Shown: one piece after another, positions 31,561-38,771 of the stretch
Numbering within the stretch: position 1 is the stretch's first letter
Layout: the number at the start of each line of letters is the position of its first letter
The notes under the pieces: model-generated
Told to the model about the DNA's origin: nothing
What the model saw: only the letters and a program-made list of their open reading frames with translations
The model's database searches: none
Program-made: the position numbers and the translations under genes
NCBI GenBank assembly: GCA_021809105.1
Contig: JAKBAM010000022.1
Location: forward strand, 1-39,979
Source: Actinomycetes bacterium
GTDB taxonomy: Bacteria > Actinomycetota > Acidimicrobiia > Acidimicrobiales > Palsa-688
DNA: 39,979 nt
Direction: 5' to 3'

Positions 31561-32963
31561 TGCCGGGCCAGGACGAGGAGCGCTCACCCGGCAGGTGGGA
31601 CGAAGGCCCCGCTTATGGCACCGCTGGTTACCGGCGGGGCGGCGAACCGGCCGGAAGTTACGCACACCTCGGGGGCAGGGGCCGGGACCAAGATCATTAC
31701 GTGGAACAAGATCATTACCTGGAACTAGAGGAGCCCCAGAGCGGGGATCACTACCCCGAAGATGACCAGCCGGGCGGCCGGCATGGCGGCGACGAGCGGT
31801 ACCCGGAAGAGCAGTTCGCCGCCGATGGTGGGCACGTCGACGAGTACGGGCACTGGGTCTACGACGAGGACGGCGACCCGGCATACCTCGGATACAACCG
31901 ACGGGGCCATGCGCGCCGGCATCCGCCCCGGCGGGTCCGCCCCGTACGCACCGTCGTGCTGAGCGTGTTGGTGGCGTTCATCCTCGCGGTCGTCGGGCTG
32001 TACTTCCACTTCGAGGGAGAGATCAACCCCGGCGGCCATCCCGGCAAGATCGTCAGCCTGAACATTCCCGCCGGCGCGTCTTCCGCTCAGATCGGGTCAA
32101 TCCTGGCCAAGGCCGGAGTCATCCACGGGTCCAGCCTCTTCCGCTACTACGTCAAGCTGAAAGGCGCCGGACCGCTCTTGCCTGGCACCTACCGGCTGGC
32201 TGTCAACGAGAAGTACGACCAGGTGATCTCCGCGCTGAGTGCCGGACCGCCGGTAATCACGGAACGGCTTGTCATACCTGAGGGCTTCACGATGCAGCAG
32301 GTAGCAGCCCGGGTCGCGGCGTTGCCGACGCTCGGGCTGTCGGCGGCGAAGTTCCTGGCGGCGGCGAGCAGCGGCCAGGTCCGCTCCCCGTACGAGCCGA
32401 CCGGCGTCAACAATCTGGAGGGCCTGATCTTCCCGGCGACCTACCAGATCCGCCAGGGACTGACCGAGGCTGACGTGCTCCAAGCCCTCGTCGACCGCTT
32501 CGACCAGGAGGCCACCATCCTCAACCTGGCCCAGGCCTCCGCCGACCTGGGGCTCTCCCCCTACCAGGTCATCACCGTCGCGTCGATAGTCGAGCGCGAG
32601 GCGAAGCAGGACGCAGACCGCGGCCCTGTCGCCAGCACTCTTTACAACCGCCTGAAGCTTGGGATGCCACTCGGGGCGGACTCCACACTGATCTACGCCC
32701 TGCGCCAGGCCAACCCGTCGATCCCGTTGAGCTCCATCAACTACAACCAGCCCAACCCGTACAACACCCGCCTCAACAAGGGCCTGCCGCCCACACCGAT
32801 CGCCAACGCGGGGGTCCCGTCCCTGTCCGCAGCCACCGCCCCGCCGGCCACGAGCTACCTCTACTTCGTGGAGACCAATCCCGATGGCAAGCTCAGCTTC
32901 GCTTCGACCTCGAGCGGCTTCGCCAGCCTTCAGGTCCAATGCCGGCAGGCCGGCCTCTGCTAG
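31560..32963 (+). CDS. mltG: Endolytic murein transglycosylase MltG
   Basis: A 467-residue YceG-like enzyme that cuts nascent glycan strands outside the membrane. A cytoplasmic tail of about 130 residues, acidic and rich in His/Tyr, contains QDHYxE at 44-49 and 50-55 and a third copy GDHYPE at 62-67. One helix follows (131-150), then the LysM-like part and the catalytic domain with LEGLIFPATYQI, ITVASIVEREA (catalytic Glu) and LYNRLKLGMPLGADSTLIYAL. The first two tail repeats are an 18-bp tandem duplication. The long tail is usual in actinobacteria. Its last 25 bp overlap aroE. Confidence 0.94.
   Translation: MPGQDEERSPGRWDEGPAYGTAGYRRGGEPAGSYAHLGGRGRDQDHYVEQDHYLELEEPQSGDHYPEDDQPGGRHGGDERYPEEQFAADGGHVDEYGHWVYDEDGDPAYLGYNRRGHARRHPPRRVRPVRTVVLSVLVAFILAVVGLYFHFEGEINPGGHPGKIVSLNIPAGASSAQIGSILAKAGVIHGSSLFRYYVKLKGAGPLLPGTYRLAVNEKYDQVISALSAGPPVITERLVIPEGFTMQQVAARVAALPTLGLSAAKFLAAASSGQVRSPYEPTGVNNLEGLIFPATYQIRQGLTEADVLQALVDRFDQEATILNLAQASADLGLSPYQVITVASIVEREAKQDADRGPVASTLYNRLKLGMPLGADSTLIYALRQANPSIPLSSINYNQPNPYNTRLNKGLPPTPIANAGVPSLSAATAPPATSYLYFVETNPDGKLSFASTSSGFASLQVQCRQAGLC
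31689..31724 (+). repeat. 18-bp tandem repeat, two copies, in mltG
   Basis: Copy 1 is 31689-31706 and copy 2 is 31707-31724; they differ at one base. Each codes QDHYxE in frame, so copy number can change without breaking the gene. Confidence 0.85.
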
Positions 32964-33814
32964 GGGCACGCACACGGGTCGCCGGGATCATCGGCGAACC
33001 CGTCCACCACTCGCTCTCTCCGCTCCTGCATAACGCCGCCTACCGAGCCCTAGGCCTGGATTGGGCGTACGTCGCATTCCCCGTGGCGCCAGGACGAGCC
33101 GCGGCCGCAGTAGAGGCGATGAGAGCGCTCGGACTCGCCGGCCTGTCGGTCACCATGCCGCACAAGGCAGCGGTGCTGCCAGTGCTGGACCGCCTGTCGG
33201 GGACGGCACAGCGCCTCGGATCGGTCAACACGATAAGCAGGCACGGCGCCGACCTCGTCGGGGACAGCACCGATGGCGCAGGCCTCATCGATGCGCTCCG
33301 CCAGGACCACGGATGGGAAGGTGCCGGACAGCACTGCGTAGTGCTCGGCACCGGGGGTGCGGCGCGCGCGGTCGCTTACGCTCTCGGTCAGGTAGGCGCC
33401 GCCACCGTGGGGGTGGTCGGACGGAGCGCTGATGCGGCGGTCGAGTGTGCCGCGCTGGCCGGTTCGTCGGGGGTCGTGGTTGGGATCGAGGCGGTCGAGG
33501 AGTCCGACGTGATCATCGATGCGACCCCCGCTGGGATGCCGGGTCGGGCGGCTCTACCGTTCGACCTCGACCCCTCGCGGTTCGGGCCAGGTCAACTCGT
33601 TGTCGATCTGGTCTATGCTCCGTCGCGGACGCCATTGCTGGCGGCTGCGGCCGAGCGCGGAGCGGCCACCGCCAACGGTGTGGGCATGCTGCTCCACCAA
33701 GCGGCACGCCAGATCGCCATCTGGACTGGCCAGCCGGCCCCGCTGCGGGAGATGGCCGAGGCGCTGGACGACCACATCAGCGGCGCGAACTACACGGAGG
33801 CTAAAGAGCCGTGA
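32939..33814 (+). CDS. aroE: Shikimate dehydrogenase
   Basis: A 291-residue NADP enzyme of the shikimate pathway reducing 3-dehydroshikimate. Motifs: GEPVHHSLSPLLHNAAY for substrate, LSVTMPHKAAVL with catalytic Lys76, GDSTDGAGL with the paired Asp, and GTGGAARAVAYAL for the cofactor, then ATPAGM and YAPSRTPLL, ANGVGMLLHQAA. The ATG at 32939 lies inside mltG (25-nt overlap in another frame). Its stop overlaps a GTG of the next frame (GTGA). Confidence 0.94.
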   Translation: MPAGRPLLGARTRVAGIIGEPVHHSLSPLLHNAAYRALGLDWAYVAFPVAPGRAAAAVEAMRALGLAGLSVTMPHKAAVLPVLDRLSGTAQRLGSVNTISRHGADLVGDSTDGAGLIDALRQDHGWEGAGQHCVVLGTGGAARAVAYALGQVGAATVGVVGRSADAAVECAALAGSSGVVVGIEAVEESDVIIDATPAGMPGRAALPFDLDPSRFGPGQLVVDLVYAPSRTPLLAAAAERGAATANGVGMLLHQAARQIAIWTGQPAPLREMAEALDDHISGANYTEAKEP

Positions 33815-33861
33815 TCGGCCGGCCGATACGTCTACGACGCCTCGTGGGAGAAGGAGCCAGA

Positions 33862-34686
33862 GTGTCGCTCGCCGGATCGCTGGATGAGTTCGCCCTACCT
33901 GACATCCTGTCTTTGCTTGCCGTCACCTCGTCGCGAGGTCTGCTGCGCATCGACGGGCCAGGAGTGGCGTTGGACCTGCCGGTGCGCGGGGAGTTCCTGG
34001 TCGAAGCGGACGGCGGTTCCCTGAGCCCGGCCATCCGCGACATCCTGGGCTGCCGCGGCGCCCGCTTCGACTGGCTGCCCGACGACCTCGAGCGGCCGGG
34101 GACACTCATACCCTCGACAGCCCTCATCGGCGATATCGACGCCCATGTGGCCGCGGAGGCCGAGATGACCTCCATAGTGCCGTCCGGCTCGCATCGCCTG
34201 ACCTTGGGCGCGGCGCCCGCGGGTGAGCTGCTCCTCGACCTCAACGCATGGTCTGTTGTCAGAGCTGTAGGTGACGGCTCGTCGATGGACTTCGTCGTCG
34301 ACCGCTGCCAAGCGGAACCGCTTTCCACCTACCGGACCGTCCGTACCCTGCTCGCCAACGGCGTGCTCGAGCTTCACCCACCGCTCGACGCCGGCGACCG
34401 TAACGATGCTCCGGAGCCCCTCCAAGCCAGGCCGGCCGCCTTCCATTCTCCGATCGTTTCCCCTGTCGTGCCCGAACCGGTCGCAGCCACCCCTTCGGGT
34501 CTGGACCCCGCGCTCGACGACCGCGGCCCCTGGCCTGCGGACCAGTTGGCGTCGATGGTTGCCGAAGCTCATGATGAGGAGTCGGGTTGGCCCGCCGGCG
34601 CCGAGCGCACAGCGCACCCTGACGGCCAGGGCCGGGCGGCTGACCGTGGAGTGCTGCTCCGGTTCTTCTCGACGGTGAAGGCCTGA
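33862..34686 (+). CDS. DUF4388 domain protein of a type IV pilus locus
   Basis: A 274-residue protein. The N-terminal DUF4388 domain starts at once (SLAGSLDEFALPDILSLLAVTSSRGLLRI) and continues to about residue 90; a second domain has HRLTLGAAPAGELLLDLNAW and TVRTLLANGVLEL, like a winged helix; the last ~70 residues are Pro-rich and acidic. DUF4388 (PATAN-like) proteins occur beside pilus and gliding genes and are thought to be regulatory. GTG 33862 has GAGAAGGAG at correct distance; the GTG at 33811 (GTGA with aroE) would add 17 residues ahead of the domain. It ends one base before pilB's GTG. Confidence 0.8.
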   Translation: MSLAGSLDEFALPDILSLLAVTSSRGLLRIDGPGVALDLPVRGEFLVEADGGSLSPAIRDILGCRGARFDWLPDDLERPGTLIPSTALIGDIDAHVAAEAEMTSIVPSGSHRLTLGAAPAGELLLDLNAWSVVRAVGDGSSMDFVVDRCQAEPLSTYRTVRTLLANGVLELHPPLDAGDRNDAPEPLQARPAAFHSPIVSPVVPEPVAATPSGLDPALDDRGPWPADQLASMVAEAHDEESGWPAGAERTAHPDGQGRAADRGVLLRFFSTVKA

Positions 34687-34687
34687 G

Positions 34688-36400
34688 GTGACAGCGCTCG
34701 CCAGTGGCGGGCACGCTCAGCAAGACGAGCAGATCGGTGACCTCCTCGTAGCCAGCGGCCGCATCGACTACCGCCAGAGGGAAATCGCCCTGGCGACCGC
34801 AGCAGAGCGCGGTGTGCCGCTGACCCGCGTGTTGATCGACGATCGCCTCATCAGCGAGGTCGACCTGGTGTCGACCTTGGCGACGCACCTGGGGATGGAG
34901 TACGTCGACCTCACCGAGTACCCCGTCGATGCCGCAGCCACCCGCCTGATCTCTGACGCGTTGGCCCGTCGCTATATGGCGATCCCGATCGGGTGGGACA
35001 ACGGTCAGCTGATAGTGGCCATGGCGGATCCGTCCAACGTCGTCGCAATCGACGACATCCGCACCCTCACCGGGGCTGCGATCAAGCCGGTGGTGACGGT
35101 GGCGGCAGGCATCGCCGATGCCTTGGCCCGTTACCACCGCTTCGATACCGAAGCCGAGAGCATCTCGGCCGAAGCAGCGAGCAGCTTCGTTGCCGACTCC
35201 GGCTTGACCTCGATCCGGGAGGTCGTCGAGGACGCCCCGATCGTGAAGCTGGTCAACATGATCATCACCCAGGCGGCGGCCGATCGTGCGTCGGACATCC
35301 ACGTGGAGCCCGGGGACGGCAACCTGCGGGTCCGCTACCGCATCGACGGCGTGCTCCACCAAGTGATGATGCCGCCCAAGAGCATCCAAAACGGCATTAT
35401 TTCACGCCTCAAGGTGATGGCGGACCTCAACATCGCCGAGCGGCGGGTGCCCCAGGACGGCCGCATCACCACGACGATCGACGGACGCTCCATTGACCTG
35501 CGGGTCGCCACACTGCCCACCGTTTGGGGTGAAAAGGTCGTCATGCGGATCCTCGACAAGTCGACCGCGCTGCTTCGCCTCACCGACCTCGGTTTCCTCC
35601 CCGAGAACATGGAACGCTACGAGCGCTCCTACCGAAAGCCCTACGGCACCATCCTCGTTACCGGTCCTACGGGTTCGGGGAAATCGACCACGTTGTACTC
35701 CACCCTCAACATCCTGAACGACGAGGCCAGGAACGTGATCACCGTGGAGGATCCCGTCGAGTACCAGCTCAAGGGCATCAACCAGGTGCAGGTCAACATA
35801 AAAGCCGGCCTCACCTTCGCGGCCGCGCTGCGCTCGATCTTGCGATCGGACCCCGACATCGTTTTGGTCGGCGAGATCCGTGACCGGGAGACCGCGGTCA
35901 TCGCCATCGAAGCCGCTCTAACCGGCCACCTCGTGCTCTCTACGTTGCACACCAACGACTCCGCCAGCACGCCGAGCCGGCTCATCGAGATGGGCGTCGA
36001 GCCGTTCCTCGTCGGCAGCGCCATCGACTGCATCGTCGCGCAACGCCTGGCCCGCCGCCTCTGCGAGAAGTGCGCCGAGCGCTACGTGCCCGAGAGGCCC
36101 GAGCTCGAGTCGGTCGGATGGGATTTCGAGCGCCTCGGTGGCGTCGACCGGCCGCCCGTGCTGGCGCGAGCTGCCGGGTGCGGCACTTGCGGCCAGACCG
36201 GATACCACGGCCGCTTCGCCATCCACGAGGTCCTCGAGGTGACCGAGGACATCGAGCGGCTCATCGTGGAGCGGGGCCATTCCGACGACATCCGCAAGGC
36301 CGCCGCCGCCCAGGGGATGTTGACGTTACGCCAGGCGGGCTTGCGAGAGGCGCTGGCCGGCCGCACCTCCCTGGAGGAGATCCTCCGCGTCACTGCTTGA
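34688..36400 (+). CDS. pilB: Type IV pilus assembly ATPase PilB (GspE family)
   Basis: A 570-residue extension motor for pilus assembly. The N-terminal MshEN-like domain reads QIGDLLVASGRIDYRQREIAL followed by GVPLTRVL; the second N-domain part ends near 170. The core has Walker A GPTGSGKSTT, the Asp box VITVEDPVEYQL, Walker B DPDIVLVGEIRDRET, the His box TGHLVLSTLHTND, and the zinc tetracysteine CEKC ... CGTC. MshEN domains bind c-di-GMP in some GspE/PilB proteins; here the consensus is partly kept. The GTG follows the DUF4388 stop by one base. The vapBC module lies between this gene and pilT. Confidence 0.95.
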   Translation: MTALASGGHAQQDEQIGDLLVASGRIDYRQREIALATAAERGVPLTRVLIDDRLISEVDLVSTLATHLGMEYVDLTEYPVDAAATRLISDALARRYMAIPIGWDNGQLIVAMADPSNVVAIDDIRTLTGAAIKPVVTVAAGIADALARYHRFDTEAESISAEAASSFVADSGLTSIREVVEDAPIVKLVNMIITQAAADRASDIHVEPGDGNLRVRYRIDGVLHQVMMPPKSIQNGIISRLKVMADLNIAERRVPQDGRITTTIDGRSIDLRVATLPTVWGEKVVMRILDKSTALLRLTDLGFLPENMERYERSYRKPYGTILVTGPTGSGKSTTLYSTLNILNDEARNVITVEDPVEYQLKGINQVQVNIKAGLTFAAALRSILRSDPDIVLVGEIRDRETAVIAIEAALTGHLVLSTLHTNDSASTPSRLIEMGVEPFLVGSAIDCIVAQRLARRLCEKCAERYVPERPELESVGWDFERLGGVDRPPVLARAAGCGTCGQTGYHGRFAIHEVLEVTEDIERLIVERGHSDDIRKAAAAQGMLTLRQAGLREALAGRTSLEEILRVTA

Positions 36401-36420
36401 GCGGCGCTTGGCACTACAGA

Positions 36421-36807
36421 TCACGCTCTCGCCAGGTCGGTCTTGGAGAAGTCATCGCCGACGAAAAGGAGCGGCTCGCAAGCCAACCGGGCGACGGCAT
36501 AGGCCATGCAATCACCGAAGTTGAGCTTCGCCTCGTGCCGCCCTCTTCCGAAACGCCAATAGGCGCGGTTCGCTTCTCGCCAGTGCTCGTCACCGAATGG
36601 CACCGGTGTGACGTCGAACTCTGCCAGCATGCGGCTCAGCAGTCCGAGCGGCTCCCGCCCGAAACGTGCCCCCAGTACCAGGCCCGTCTCGACCAGCGTC
36701 GGCGTCCCTATGCCAGCGGATCCTGGCGAGGCCAGCTTGTCGAAGACGTCCTCGAACCCGGGTTCCCTCAAGGCCACCGCAACCATGGCTGAGCTGTCGA
36801 CGATCAC
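36421..36807 (-). CDS. vapC: VapC-type PIN domain ribonuclease toxin
   Basis: A 128-residue PIN nuclease. The acidic site is complete: Asp4 (MIVDSSAMVAV), Glu40 (TLVETG), Asp99 (NFGDCMAYA) and Asp118 (FVGDDF). VapC toxins cut specific tRNAs or rRNA when not held by VapB. The ATG overlaps the antitoxin stop by 4 nt. Its stop lies 20 bp from that of pilB, with which it converges. Confidence 0.93.
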   Translation of the reverse strand: MIVDSSAMVAVALREPGFEDVFDKLASPGSAGIGTPTLVETGLVLGARFGREPLGLLSRMLAEFDVTPVPFGDEHWREANRAYWRFGRGRHEAKLNFGDCMAYAVARLACEPLLFVGDDFSKTDLARA

Positions 36808-37076
36808 ACGCCGCTCGAGCTGTAGCCGAGGATTTCGTCCTCTTCTTCGCTCGTGAGCCTTCGTCCGAGTTGGTCACCCGGCACCTGCGGCCAGACCTCT
36901 GATTCAAGGAAGGCCAGGAGGCGGCTGCGGCGGTCTTCCGGACTGACCCGGTACGCCAAGCGTTGCCTGCGCTCGGCCAGAGCTTGGCGGATAGCCTCTG
37001 TCTTGGATTCCCCGGCGATCCGGGCCACCTCGGTCGCGAGGCGCTCCACTTCCTGGTTCTTGATGTTCAGAGCCAC
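36804..37076 (-). CDS. vapB: VapB family antitoxin
   Basis: A 90-residue antitoxin. The N-terminal ribbon-helix-helix reads MALNIKNQEVERLATEVARIAGESKTEAIRQAL (in two parts around residues 1-33), typical of the PSK/VapB group, and the C-terminal part (SEVWPQVPGDQLGRRL, EEDEILGY) would wrap VapC. It begins with GTG; no Shine-Dalgarno sequence is present, but a -10 box ends 6 nt upstream, so the mRNA is probably leaderless. VapB-VapC complexes usually repress their own promoter. Confidence 0.92.
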   Translation of the reverse strand: MALNIKNQEVERLATEVARIAGESKTEAIRQALAERRQRLAYRVSPEDRRSRLLAFLESEVWPQVPGDQLGRRLTSEEEDEILGYSSSGV

Positions 37077-37082
37077 AAGATC

Positions 37083-37110
37083 ATGGTACCATTGCTACAC
37101 CGCTACACCG
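37083..37110 (-). promoter_or_regulatory. vapBC promoter and operator-like repeats
   Basis: On the minus strand the -10 box TACCAT (37088-37083) ends 6 nt before the vapB GTG. It is inside the perfect palindrome ATGGTACCAT (37083-37092). Directly upstream are two tandem 8-bp copies of CGGTGTAG (37110-37103 and 37102-37095). Both elements are suitable for VapBC autoregulation. Confidence 0.5.
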
Positions 37111-37139
37111 TTTCGTGGTGCTGCAGTCTCTTCCCCCAG

Positions 37140-37145
37140 TAGGCT
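37140..37145 (+). promoter_or_regulatory. -10 box TAGGCT upstream of pilT
   Basis: TAGGCT lies 33 bp before the pilT ATG, giving a leader of about 27 nt with GACGAGG as ribosome site. It would let pilT-pilC be transcribed although vapBC separates them from pilB. Confidence 0.4.
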
Positions 37146-37178
37146 CAACCCGGCACCTCGGCGTGCCGATGACGAGGC

Positions 37179-38744
37179 ATGGCCTCTGCGTCCCGCCTGC
37201 TCGGTGAACACCTCGTCGACCGCAAGGTCTTGTCCCGCAGCCAGCTGGAGGCGGTCTTGGCCCAAGAGGCCGACACGGGCGTGCCGTTCAGCAAGCTGGT
37301 GGTGGCTGAGCACCTCGTCTCGGAGCGGGACCTGGTAGGAGCCGTCGCACACCAGCTCGGCTACGGCTTTTGGGATCCGGTAACCACCCCGATCCAGCCG
37401 GTGGTGCGGGGGCTTGTCCCCGAAGCGCTGGCCCGCCAGCACCAGGTGATCGCCGTCGACATCGGCACCGACGGAGACCTGTTGGTGGCCAGTGGAGACC
37501 CGGCGAACCAGGTCTCCCTGGCGGCGATCAAAGAGGCAACCGGATGGGCGGCGCGCCCACTCCTGGTGTCACCCTCCGATCTGGCCCGGGCTCTAGAGCT
37601 GGAGTACGGGCCCGGACCCGAAGCTGCATCCGGTCGCCCTTCAACGGCGGCCGATGATGACGACGTCAGCGGCGGGCGGTTGCACCTCAACTCCCTGCTG
37701 ACCGAGATGATGGCCCTCGACGCCTCCGATCTCCACCTGAGCGCCGGCCGGCCGCCGAGCGTCAGGGTGCACGGAGCGATCCGTCCCCTGGAGGGGCACG
37801 AGCCGATGATCGGCTCGGACCTACGAGAACTGGTGTACGGGATCTTGACCCAGCGCCAGCGAGAGCGCTTCGAAGGAGAGAAGGAGCTCGACACATCCCA
37901 TACGGTTCCGGGGTTGGGGCGCTTCCGGGTAAACGTGTTCCAGCAGAGAGACTCTGTCGGGGCCGTCCTGCGCGCCATCCCCTTCAAGGTCAGACCGCTT
38001 GCCGAGTTGGGGATCCCCGCCACCGTCGAACAGTTTGCGCACCTGCCGCGCGGCCTGGTGCTGGTCACCGGCCCTACCGGATCGGGCAAGTCGACCACTC
38101 TGGCGTCGCTGATCGACATGATCAATTCCGCCACCCCCAGCCACATCATGACCGTGGAGGACCCGATCGAGTTCCTCCACGACCACAAGCGCGCCGTAGT
38201 CAACCAGCGTGAGGTGGGGGTCGACACGAACTCCTTTGCCGAGGCCCTGAAGCATGTGCTGCGCCAGGACCCCGACGTAATCCTCGTCGGCGAGATGCGC
38301 GACCTGGAGACGATTGCCACCGCCCTCACGGCTGCCGAGACGGGTCACTTGGTGTTCGGAACGCTCCACACGCAGGACGCCCCCCAATCGGTCGACCGTG
38401 TGATCGACGTCTTCCCGTCTCACCAACAGCAGCAGATCAGGGTGCAGCTGGCTGCCGCCCTCCAAGGCGTGGTCACCCAACAGCTGGTCCCGACCGCGCG
38501 CGGCGGGGGGCGCGCCGTGGCGACCGAAGTGATGGTGGTGACCTCCGCCATCCGCAACCTGATCCGCGAGGGAAAGGTGCACCAGATCTACTCGAGCATG
38601 CAGGCCGGCGGCCAGTACGGCATGCAAACCATGGACCAGTCCCTCGCGCAGCTGGTCAGGGACGGCGCGATCACCCTCGACGCCGCGCTCGAGCGTTGCG
38701 CCAACCCCGCTGACATCCATCGCCTCGTCGGCTCCGGCCGCTGA
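37179..38744 (+). CDS. pilT: PilT-type retraction ATPase with N-terminal MshEN/GspE-N domain
   Basis: A 521-residue protein, about 150 longer than standard PilT. Residues 1-145 are an N-terminal GspE/MshEN module: RLLGEHLVDRKVLSRSQLEAV with Q at 29, then GVPFSKLVV and a second subdomain. A linker (146-166) with an Asp run leads to a PilT core: SLLTEMMALDASDLHLSAG, Walker A GPTGSGKSTT, ASP box MTVEDPIEFLH, Walker B DPDVILVGEMRDLET, TGHLVFGTLHTQDAPQSVDR and the PilT-specific AIRNLIREGKVHQI. It lacks the zinc tetracysteine of PilB. It probably powers pilus retraction. The ATG has GAGG upstream. pilC follows 27 bp later. Confidence 0.9.
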   Translation: MASASRLLGEHLVDRKVLSRSQLEAVLAQEADTGVPFSKLVVAEHLVSERDLVGAVAHQLGYGFWDPVTTPIQPVVRGLVPEALARQHQVIAVDIGTDGDLLVASGDPANQVSLAAIKEATGWAARPLLVSPSDLARALELEYGPGPEAASGRPSTAADDDDVSGGRLHLNSLLTEMMALDASDLHLSAGRPPSVRVHGAIRPLEGHEPMIGSDLRELVYGILTQRQRERFEGEKELDTSHTVPGLGRFRVNVFQQRDSVGAVLRAIPFKVRPLAELGIPATVEQFAHLPRGLVLVTGPTGSGKSTTLASLIDMINSATPSHIMTVEDPIEFLHDHKRAVVNQREVGVDTNSFAEALKHVLRQDPDVILVGEMRDLETIATALTAAETGHLVFGTLHTQDAPQSVDRVIDVFPSHQQQQIRVQLAAALQGVVTQQLVPTARGGGRAVATEVMVVTSAIRNLIREGKVHQIYSSMQAGGQYGMQTMDQSLAQLVRDGAITLDAALERCANPADIHRLVGSGR

Positions 38745-38771
38745 CCCTTCGATCTCGAGAAAGAGACAACT

